DNA of 64,000 nt from Tricholoma matsutake. Taxonomy: Eukaryota; Basidiomycota; Agaricomycetes; Agaricales; Tricholomataceae. The stretch is from assembly GCA_026075535.2 (NCBI GenBank), contig AP026538.1, forward strand, positions 5,332,001-5,396,000. Direction: 5' to 3'. The position numbers and the translations under genes were made by a program. This document shows positions 23,060 through 31,619 of the stretch, piece by piece. Under the pieces are notes generated by a model. It had not been told where the DNA came from, ran no database searches, and worked only from the letters and a program-made list of their open reading frames with translations. Position 1 is the first letter of the stretch, and every line of letters begins with the position of its first letter.

Positions 23060-23400
23060 TAATGTGTTTCCGTGGTGGCAGCATTGGTCACAAAGCAACA
23101 TGGAGTGTGAATTCAGTACCACTTGGACCTTCCAATGAGATGGCTGAGAATTTGCAAGAACTCACTGATACCCATGACGGGGGCTCAGAAAGCATGCCCA
23201 TGGAAACAGACTCAGAGTCAGACAACCATGAAAGTGAGGAAGAGGATTATGGCTACAGTCCAGCAGGTCTTGATGATGTCAATTCAGAAGAGGAGGAGGA
23301 CAATGAGGGAGTGGAAGATGATGGAAATCTGGGTCCAGAAGATGGTGAAGAGGGCTGGGATGATGATGATGTGGACATGACTGGATTTGCTGAATTGTGA
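23060..23400 (+). pseudogene. Plavaka transposase C-terminus
   Basis: Frame 23062-23400 reads GGSIGHKATW, then a Ser/Glu/Asp-rich tail with ESEEEDYGYSPAG and LGPEDGEEGWDDDDVD, ending TGFAEL and TGA. The GGxGHKxT motif and acidic 'LGPEDGE' ending are the usual Plavaka terminus. The Met at 23062 is an accident of the insertion junction, not a gene start. Confidence 0.8.
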
Positions 23401-23713
23401 TACTAGACAGTTAAATGATTGAGATTTGGATTGGTGTTCCAATTCAATATAACCTTTCAAAGTAGCACCAAACTTTGCTTAAGCTTAGATGGTCGTGATC
23501 AAATTGCGAGCTACCTTGCAGTTGCAACAAAAAGTTTGATAAGGTATACAAGAATTTTCCCAGTTAGTTCCAGTCTATCCCTATTGATCTGCATCTTAAT
23601 CCTACTATACCTGGCTAGCTCATATTTTGGACAGAATACCTAGTTGTGACAAGAATTGGATGTACAATACCTGGCTGCGGAAAAGTAGCCGATCACAATC
23701 CAAGGTACACCAA
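23401..23713. other. No gene recognised
   Basis: AT-rich, probably 3' flank of the Plavaka element. No CACTA-like terminus could be assigned. Confidence 0.4.
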
Positions 23714-23931
23714 TAGTAGCAGTCAAAGTAGGGTGATTATTGCACAATTAATAGTGCGATTATTGACGATTATTAATCAAAAATCGTGTCAATAATCCAA
23801 GCCACCTTGACCATGACAATTATCAATGGCAATTACAGGGCGATTATGGGGCGATTATGGGACACAATTATTTTGACAGATCTATGATCTTCTGCGTGAT
23901 GTAAGCAAAAATGTAAGCATGTCAAATAAGG

Positions 23932-24372
23932 TAAGATAGATCTCGTTCAGAACAAATGTGATCACATGAAATGTGTGACATTTGAATAGACTTCTGCTAA
24001 ATTCACTTCACAGCACATTTTAAAAAAATCCATTTCCACAAAGCTATTTAAATCATACATGTCCAGGTTATATTGTTTTTACAATAGGAGAAACTTGACT
24101 GTAGAAGTTGCCATTAGGTTTCTGAAAGCAGGAACTTGACATTGTGACTACATGGTCACAGCATCCAGATTCAGCACTTGCAAACCTAATGACTCCTCAG
24201 CCTCAACACCTTTGGAGAATTTAAAGTAACAGATCATTAATAAAAATGATTTTCAACAACTCTGTGCAGCCAGAAGTCTCAAAAGTGTCATCAAAATGAC
24301 TGCCAACTATGATCTAGTCCAATGTCACCCATTTCACGTGATCACATTTGTTCTGAATAAGATCTATCTTAG
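23932..24372. repeat. Inverted-repeat pair inside the 23716-25228 element
   Basis: 23932-23975 and 24330-24372 are inverted copies sharing TAAGATAGATCT, TTCAGAACAAATGTGATCAC and TGAAATG. They could be ends of a ~440-bp MITE nested in the larger element; no clear target duplication was found. Confidence 0.55.
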
Positions 24373-24690
24373 ACGAAACCCATACTCATCCAATGTCAGG
24401 TGATGTGACTCACAGAACGTGATCTAAGTAATTCATAGACGCGACATCGCGACAAATGTTGAGTAAGTATCTATAAAGGGGACTATGTACTAAAACTATA
24501 TGCATTTCCATGACACTTGATGGGGCTGTCATGATGGTATCTTCTCGAATGTCATCTGCTTTTTCTAATAATATCCCCAGAAATACAACCTATTGTAGAA
24601 TCTGCTATTGACAAGCTCTGCGTTCTGGGATCAACCTTGCCCGAAATGTTAGTAAAGCAGCTACTAAAGCTCATGCATAGTAGATGACTT

Positions 24691-24810
24691 TTAGATGCAG
24701 ACATTCTCCTTTTCAACATCCCCCTTAGGTGAAAGTCTGGCTTTCTTTTTACCAGCCAAACCTCCGAGGTTGAGGATACGTCCAAGTTTACGCTTGGTTT
24801 GGCCAGCCAT
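24691..24810 (-). pseudogene. Captured 5' exon of a fungal gene
   Basis: The minus strand reads MAGQTKRKLGRILNLGGLAG then KKKARLSPKGDVEKENV before a stop, 39 codons. The Lys/Arg-rich NLGGxxxKKKAR...KEN pattern is one I associate with first exons of agaricomycete proteins of unknown function. It stands alone within the TIR element with no downstream exon recognised, so gene-fragment capture is the simplest reading. Confidence 0.4.
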
Positions 24811-25402
24811 TTTTGACAGCGCGTTCGCTCACGTCGCGCACTAAGTAATAATTTTGAATCACGTGTCAAATGAATTTATTTCTAGAAATACTAATAATAA
24901 TAAGATGCCAGCTCATCACGACACTAAAGAAAAAATGTGCCCGCGACAAAAATTTTGAATTCACTAAATGAAACTTTTGTCGCAAACACATTTTTTAAAG
25001 CACATCTCTGTGTTGTGGCATCTTCGATTTTGAAGGTTTTGTCACGATTCATCACGCTTGATCATGTGACATAAGATGGGGATGGGTTTCGTCTACCTTA
25101 ATCGCCTTCGATAATGGTGCAAATAATCGTTGAATCGTCCCCGGAGGCGATTCGACGATTCTGCGATTATCCGCGTCCCAAAAATCGTGGACATAATCCG
25201 CGGATAATCGCCCTACTTTGACCGCTACTAATATTTGTGGGAAAATATATGGTTCACCTGGCGATACCCAGTCTGTGCACTCTTGCTGATGGGAATAGAT
25301 ATGTGGCTAGACTCACCACGACAACCAAAGCTAAGTCGTCTTGACCCAAACTTCTCGTACAGTCGGTACACTAAGATACAGTCCAAATTATGAAGGCACC
25401 AG

Positions 25403-25760
25403 GTCAGCCTCCTAACTCAAATACGCACAGGACACATACCACTAAACTATTACCTCCACCGGATCAAGAAAGCCGACAGCGATGCATGCCAAAACAGAGG
25501 GCTGTCCACCAAAGAAACTATCACCCACTTCCTCTTCGAATGCGAGGCATACCACTACAGCAATACAGTGATGCAGCCTCATTTCTCACTACCAACTCAA
25601 ATCACAAATGCAAGCCTGCAACACAGGGGACTCCAGATAAAAATATGAAGTACACGATGACTACGAGAACCAAGAGAACCAAGATAGCCGATAAACACAA
25701 CTACACCGTCCACCTCGTGCCTGCCAGCAACTGGCCAGGCACTTAACAGACATATAAAAC
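25403..25760 (+). pseudogene. 3' end of a Tad1-like LINE polyprotein
   Basis: One plus-strand frame reads VSLLTQIRTGHIPLNYYLHR, IKKADSDACQN, then ETITHFLFECEAYHYYSN. The 'QLRTGHxPLNxxLHRI...C..C....E...HFL..C..Y' pattern is the C-terminal region after RNase H in fungal Tad1-clade LINEs. Reverse transcriptase is absent, so this is a 5'-truncated copy. Other frames over this interval are shadows. No poly-A tail was identified. Confidence 0.65.
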
Positions 25761-26021
25761 CCCGATAAGACAAAACGCCAGGCGAAGGAACAGAGAGGTC
25801 GAAGGAGGTTCCACAGTCCTAAACGGCTCGAGGAACCAGATCTCAGGTGGAGCAATTGCCAAGGGAATGCCATCTGAGATGCAAGGACTGGGGCGAGGGC
25901 AAGGCAACGGGGCCTCGAGTAGATACTCTAAAATGTAAAGACCATTATAGGGCACACTGAGAGGTCGTGAAAATGACATTTAAAAAAAATTGTCATTTCA
26001 CAACGATTCGTTCTTCCAGAG

Positions 26022-26814
26022 TCACTCCAGATTTCCCTGCGCAATTCCGGTATATGCCTTATACAGCCTCCATCTCCTCCATTCGACTATCTCGGCGCTG
26101 GTCTTGTGAACTACGTCATCTACCGCCGTCAGAAAGTCTGAAGCGAATTCTGAAAAGATAGCGTCATTGGGGGGAGGGGCATAATTGGGAAACACATCTG
26201 CCTACCATGTACAGCAAGGTACTTTGGCACGATTTGTTCCTCCGGTCCACTTCCGACACCCGTCCCTGTTTTACCACTCTCAAAACACTTGAGGATTCTC
26301 ATCCTCAACCACCCATCAACATCCTTCGACTTATCCCACATACCCCGCGCCCAGGTGTCCATCTGGGCATCATCATACAAACCTACTCCATGCGTAAGAA
26401 CAAAATGGGTAGGGTTCGTCGATCCCAACGACGATGTATCCTTTGACACCCCCGAGTCCCATACGACCTCGCACAACCTTCGATCCAGAATCTCCAGCCG
26501 CTTCACAAGGTCCGCCTCGCGAGCGCTCCGATTCCCTCGCAAGTGAGTGTAGCTCTCATGCCCGAACGTCGCGGTGTCGTCGATGTCGTACATGGCAACC
26601 CATGACGGTTTGAGTAAATCTAAAGAGAAGAATCTGGCACCTGTGAGGAAGGATGGGAGGTGCATGCGTAGAGGTACATGTTCGTTGTTGTACCAATCTG
26701 CGAAAGGTGGTAGGGTGTGAAGAGATATGTGTGTTCGAGTGTCTAACCTTGGAATTCCTCGATTGTGACTGTTTCTCCAAGTTCTGTAAAGACGATCAAG
26801 AAAGCTGGCGGCAT
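26022..26814 (-). CDS. EthD-like dimeric alpha/beta-barrel protein, apparently intact host gene
   Basis: Three exons join cleanly: 26748-26814, 26206-26697 and 26022-26149, with introns of 50 nt (26698-26747, GTTAGA...CGCAG) and 56 nt (26150-26205, GTAGGC...TTCAG). The ATG at 26814-26812 opens MPPAFLIVFTELGETVTIEE and the frame runs 228 codons to TGA at 26022. After intron 1 it reads DWYNNEHVPLRM, the W(Y/F)xxEHxP-type signature of EthD/dimeric alpha-beta barrel proteins. It then reads FFSLDLLKPSWVAMYDIDD, LRGNRSAREADLVKRLEILD, THFVLTHGVG, and the C-terminus EFASDFLTAVDDVVH. No signal peptide or membrane segment is visible, so a cytosolic protein is likely. Such proteins are common in agaricomycetes; substrate unknown. 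It has no stops or frameshifts and is more CpG-rich than its transposon neighbours, both signs of a maintained gene. Confidence 0.82.
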
Positions 26815-26990
26815 TCCTCCTGTAAATAGATTATAAATTTGTTGGGGGAGGAGACGACTATAGATATAGATGAATTCTGATTACGTTTCCCAATCACATC
26901 ACATACGGGGTCGATTTTTTTGCTAAGGCCAGTTTAGCTGGACTAACTAACTACGTAATCAGGCACAATTCCTAATATAGTAATATGACA

Positions 26991-27840
26991 TCATTTCCGT
27001 GGGCGCTTTGCCCGTGCTGGTCCAGACGCCTCACAAGCCCCGCAAATCCACTTCGTTGGGGCCTGTTCAAGACCTATATACTCAAGATGATACTGTAAAA
27101 CATGTGAGTCACATTTATAGCTTTGTGAGTATAGAACATTCAACATACCCATCGAGTTTCGCATTCAGGTTGTCGACACTCGATTGCGGGCCTGTCCAAG
27201 GCAAAATCAAGATTCACCACGCGTCCGCACAAACACCCGTTGAGGGCGCCAATATCACGAGGGGCTCTCTTACGCCTACTGCGGCCCGACGTATCAATGA
27301 CTTCTTCGCTTTCTGGGCCTGCCCGTGGGACTTCTGTGTTGAGTTGTAAATTGGTGGAGGTTTCACGGAAACTTAGACCACTTGGTGGCGTGTCGTGGTT
27401 CTTTTATTGTCGTCGCCGGAAGCCTCTGGGATTGTGTTTGGCAGGTTTTTCGTGAGCTTCGTGAGCTTTTCAATAAATTGGCTGACTCCGGCTGGTGTTA
27501 TCGTTGGAATAGGTTCATCTTCCTATGCAGCTGCTGTCGAGTTGGTATCAAGCACCTTCTCCCGAGGTAAGGCATGACTCTGGACTGGCCGTACACCTGG
27601 GATTGTTGATGGTACCAAGGTTGGCTTTGGCTGGTTGAAAAAGCTAAGTATGCTTCCATTCTTCTTCATTTTCGCATTCTTATCTCGTTTTGCTTTGGAT
27701 TCAATGCAAATCTTTGTGCCCCGATGTCGCTTTTCAAGATTTGGAAGCCCAACTGTGCCGCAATGTATGCGAGCTCCGCAATCTGGACACTCTGCATATC
27801 CCTGTGCGTCGAGGACTGCCTGATTTATCCCGGGCTATAA
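26991..27840 (-). pseudogene. Zinc-finger/PHD-like conserved fungal gene, degenerate
   Basis: Minus strand near 27800 reads AECPDCGARIHCGTVGLPNL then EKRHRGTKIC, a CxxC...H...C finger, followed by SILSFFNQPKPTLVPSTIPG and FIEKLTKLTKNLPNTIPEAS. Further on, after a frame break near 27360, it reads GCLCGRVVNLDF, ECRQPECETRW, an intron (GTATGTTGA...TTTACAG), then YHLEYIGLEQAPTKWICGAC and a basic end, a PHD-like CxxC...W.H....W.C..C pattern. This finger plus 'SFFN' plus PHD layout recurs in agaricomycete proteins of unknown role. An in-frame TAG (near 27525) and loss of the middle conserved block indicate a pseudogene. It ends at 26991, 177 bp upstream of the EthD-like gene start on the same strand. 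Confidence 0.6.
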
Positions 27841-28139
27841 TTAGTAGCAGAACATCCCCATGAATTAGTAAATTACATACCTGCTTTACAAATGACATCA
27901 GAGCAGTGGGCCGCGTTACGTAGGTCCAATGTTGAATGTTTTTTTTTTGTTTTTTGTTTTTTCAATTACCTAAGCCTAAAATTTTCAAATTTGTCCGTAT
28001 TTAAGTAATTCTAGGCTTAAAAGTCCTTAATATACTCAAACTATCCTTGCTAATGCATCATACAGACGTTGCAACCTCAGATTTTGAAAATCTTGAATAT
28101 GAATATAGCGCAGCAAAAAAAAAAAAAGGTCTACCATGT

Positions 28140-28420
28140 AAAGCTGCCTAATTTGAAGTCATCGATGGCCTGAATTTCCTCATCAGTAAACGCATCCCAA
28201 CACGCGTTGAACTCGTCCTCTTCGATGTCAATGTCCATAGCTATGAGAAAAATAGCGTAGTTTTGCCAGTTGTGTGTGATTTTTTGAGGACCCTGTCTGA
28301 TGCACTAACGGCCTAGTTCGAAGCGAGTGATCCAATCTAGATGAGTGCTGTTAGCGACGCAGACGACGAAAAGTGCACTGACTTTCGACAATGTCTCAGT
28401 CACAGTGACACAGTCATCTT
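28140..28420 (-). pseudogene. Short exon-like relics of an unknown gene
   Basis: Minus strand reads an exon-like piece DCVTVTETLSKVSALFVVC near 28400 and, after a gap, MDIDIEEDEFNACWDAFTDE then EIQAIDDFKLGSF at 28145-28240. The acidic start with DEEIxxIDD looks like the first exon of fungal proteins found beside transposons. No domain can be named. Confidence 0.3.
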
Positions 28421-28730
28421 GAAGAGTCAAGGGGGTGGCGGAACGGGACTTTCATATATACAGTCGGAACTTCTGTTTCAGCGTGGAATAGCTCCCCCCT
28501 CCTTCTATATATGGTAATTTTACATCACGTGTTCGATCACACATTCGCTCAAGAAATTGTATTTTCTTATGATGGTACAATAATATCAAGTACGGCGCCG
28601 TTTTGTGCCAGTGGCGCTCAATTTACAACTTCGGCAGGACCAATTCTTAGGTATCATATCATATCACATGCAGTCGCGATGATACTGACCGAAAATCATC
28701 AGCTGCCTGGGTGATTATTTTCTTGATGAC

Positions 28731-29066
28731 TCACTCTGCCTTGTCCGTTGTCGAATCGGACCTTTGCATGACCTCTAATGGCCTCAGGTTATCATCTACA
28801 TTGACTGTTTGTTCAGTCACTTCAGTGCCGACTTTGGGAGCATGGATTGGGGCTGGTGCAGATACAAGGGGAGGATTAGGGGCAGCCTTAGCATTGAAAA
28901 ACGAATGGAGTGACTGATTCGGCTTTGCCTCTGGCTTGGGCCAGCTACATGCTTTTTTTCACTCTCTCTCAGCATGGCAAGGCTTTGATGCACGGTGGAT
29001 ATCAAGGTTTTTTTGTCTGCCTGTGCCAACTTGGACGTCGCTTCCACAGTCTGGACACTCAAGCAT
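28731..29066 (-). pseudogene. Short zinc-finger protein fragment, one stop
   Basis: ATG at 29066 opens MLECPDCGSDVQVGTGRQKN then LDIHRASKPC, a CxxC...H...C finger like that of the 26991-27840 relic, followed by NQSLHSFFNAKAAPNPPLVS and APAPIHAPKVG. The frame is open to TGA at 28731 except for TGA at 28959-28961 in a basic ERE-stop-KKAC context (Arg expected). The rest of the longer family protein is missing. Same strand and architecture as its neighbour suggests a related family. Confidence 0.55.
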
Positions 29067-31140
29067 GCTCTCCGGGGTAAATTCACCCGTCGTTCTAAAG
29101 GACACATTAGATCAACCTTTGGGCCTCTAGATGTTTTACCTTTTTTTCTTTGGCATTTTTTTGCCGTTGTGTTGCTCACGAAGTAGAATGAATTATTATT
29201 AGGTATTAACTGTCTACTATTAGGTGTTAACTGTCGATGATAGCTTCCTATGGCTTCCTATGATGCTCGAGTACTTCTCAAGAGTAATTATGTGGCCTGT
29301 TGCTGCCTAAGTACACAAGACCAAACTTTTTTTTCAGCCTCCGGCTGGACCCCCCCCCCTACATAAGGTTTGGGATTCCCATTCCGCCACCCCCTTGTGA
29401 AGAGTACAAAAAAATCCATATAACAAAGGTACTCCGGGAAACAAATTTATTGAAAAACCTCGAGGAAGGTGAGGTGAGGTGGCTAGTACACTACATCAAT
29501 GGCATGAAAGCTGTTGAGGAAAGCATCTTGCTTCGTTGAATTTTTCTTCATCGATAAATGCTCAGCCACCCGGCACAATCACATGCTCGGCATCACACGT
29601 GAACTTTCAAGCTCAGAATCAGAATCGCTATCCTTCACCCCTATCAGTATCGAGCCAGATTTTGATCCAAATAAGGATTTTTTTTCCGCAGCCTAGAGGC
29701 TGGACTAACTAACCGGGTTCACATCTGGCATTCCGTTACCCGAGTTTGAATCACATGAGCATCCATCTCGCTTCCGTGTCCTTCATCTCACATTGATGGA
29801 GCCAGGAATTCTACGAGCGTTTTGAGAGGCAGTCTATTCAGTGCCAATGGGGGGGGATCTAGCCAAAGTCAGAAGAATATGACAGGGTACATTTAGCAAC
29901 CCACCTGTAGGGGGCAAACATTTTTAGAAACTCTGAGCCCTCCCATCGGAACCTAGGCAGGACTGCAGAAGGGAAAGATCATTCATCTCCTCGCTGTTGT
30001 TGTGCCTGTGCAAGTGGTCCATCAGTTGTACAGTGCAGAGATCACACCAGAACTTCTGCGTCTGTATTTTGAATCTTTGCCAAACTGCCCGGAGGACTGC
30101 ATGGATGGGTATGAGACTACATCGGAGCCAGCCTCCAGGAGTGAAGGAACTGAGCCTCCTTCTGTCACATGCTGAAACCACAAGTTACCTTGCACTAATG
30201 TTCTGATTGCCTGTCATTTCTGTTCTGAGATACACTGGATATACAATATCAATCAACATCTTCTAGAATGGCATCCATCATGGCAGCAACAACAGGGAGG
30301 GAGTTGATGTCTTCCAGTCAATGATAGACACATTTTGCCTACCCCCTCACCATCTCAACAGATGAGGAAGTCCATCTATAGATACCCAAGGACCCAGTTG
30401 GACAACATACATTGGTCACAGGGCTGGCACACAATGCCTGTCATGTGTATCCAGCCCAGCATTAATGAACCCATGGTGCTCCTTTGGAATGACAGCCTTA
30501 AGTATACAATGTTGCTTCACTGTGTACAGGATACCATACCCCTTTCTCCAGTCTAAAGTCACTTGTTCATTGTACTTCCAAGGCATTTCCTTCGTATAAA
30601 TCTCTTACATACAGTAGGAAGTCATGATCCTAGGATTTGCTGCTTCAATGTTTGCAGTCCTTCCTGGTGGTGGAGTGTTGCTGAAGGTCTGCTGAGTGAT
30701 GGACATCACCCAAAAAAGCCTCACGTGTGTCCAGCATGCACTGGATCCAGAGAAGATCTGAGGATCTGGCACTGCTTGTTTGAGTTATGCAGGTCCAACA
30801 TACTATCACAGCCCAGTGTAAGCCTGGCTTACATAACACCATTGAAAGCTGTTTGTACATGACCCACTTTATTAATTGCCACATAGGATTCCCCATTCTT
30901 CCCTTTCCCCATTATGTTCCCCCTAGACTCTTGCTTTTTGTACCCCCACTTGCTCCTAATTCAATGTTGTTGTCCTGTCTATCATGTGATTAGTAGCGAG
31001 TCCTCATTCTGTCCTCCTCCCTCTGCTTCACCAGTGTTGCCCATTCCTTGATTATGGGATAGGTTTCCATTTTTTTTTAACAATGACAATGCTGAAAATA
31101 ATTTTTTTTACTGTGCTGACATATTCCACCTACAACAGTA
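29067..31140. other. No gene recognised (about 2 kb)
   Basis: Two related motifs, GCCTCCGGCTGGAC near 29337 and GCCTAGAGGCTGGAC near 29691, each follow a T-run and could be ends of an unrecognised element. ORFs at 29300-29539 and 30000-30180 are open but show no family features. 29900-30900 has coding-like composition with no match I can name. Confidence 0.4.
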
Positions 31141-31149
31141 GAACACTGT

Positions 31150-31560
31150 CTTGTATGCCATCACTATGGGGCCCAAGGGGTAGGAAAACTATCCCACATT
31201 TCATACCTTTAGATAGTGTAAAATGACATATTTATGGTATAGTTTTCATGTATTGATAAACCCCAAAATGGAATAAGTTTCATCAGGAGTTGGCATGAAA
31301 ATCCACCACTAAGAGGAGTGAAAAAGAATGCTTTTTCCTACCTGTAACCCACACCAAATTCATCTCATGGGATGGTTTTCATCTTTATATGATATGGGCA
31401 TAAATAACACCCCTCTACCTGGGTTGAATTTCATCAACTTTCCAGGGGTTTAAGAGGAATGAAAGAACCTGCCTACAATGTATTTTCATCCCATTAGGAA
31501 TGTTGGCTGGATGAATTTCTCCTTTTTACAAAGGAATTTTCAGACCATTGATAGAATAGT
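31150..31560. repeat. Diverged array with ATGAAA/TTTCAT motifs
   Basis: Irregular repeats of 30-50 bp around TTTCATCCC, GGGATG and ATGAAA, many in inverted orientation. A similar array lies at 34440-34930. The two flank the HIC element of 31620-34165, but no clean terminal repeat was found. Confidence 0.4.
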
Positions 31561-31619
31561 TTCATCATGTATCAGAATAAATTTCAAGCCACTAAAATAC
31601 AAAATCTACTCGAAAGAAG

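Larger units (their letters stand above)
10348..23400 (+). pseudogene. Plavaka transposase gene (CMC-like superfamily), split by nested insertions
   Basis: One gene read over 13 kb in pieces: 10348 to about 13320, about 14880-15014, 15699-15916, 18996-19512 and 23062-23400. Plavaka are agaricomycete cut-and-paste transposons related to CACTA elements. The pieces run in the correct family order: an N-terminal C2H2-like finger, the core transposase, a SNSCRYPENVIEWL block, INYTTYDM, LSHEDNGE...HPYWYGRVIGIFH, YYYVSM...FVDCDM, then GGSIGHKA and an acidic end LGPEDGEEGWDDDDVDM. The junctions at 15917/18997 and 19514/23061 restore the expected reading once the TA-flanked insertions are ignored, which confirms they are insertions. 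Stops, frameshifts and the insertions make the gene non-functional. Several short introns are visible, for example 'GTGAGTGGG...GAAAG' before FVDCDM. Confidence 0.85.
23716..25228. mobile_element. Non-autonomous TIR element (1.5 kb) at TA
   Basis: Ends read GTAGCAGTCAAAGTAGGGTG (left) and GTAGCGGTCAAAGTAGGGCG (right, reverse complement), continuing with GATTAT. Flanks are TA at 23714-23715 and 25229-25230; a 3-bp AAT duplication is an equally possible reading because of base identity at the junction. The subterminal regions are rich in GATTAT/ATAATC and CGATT motifs. No transposase is present. Inside are a 44-bp inverted repeat pair and a captured coding exon. Confidence 0.75.
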
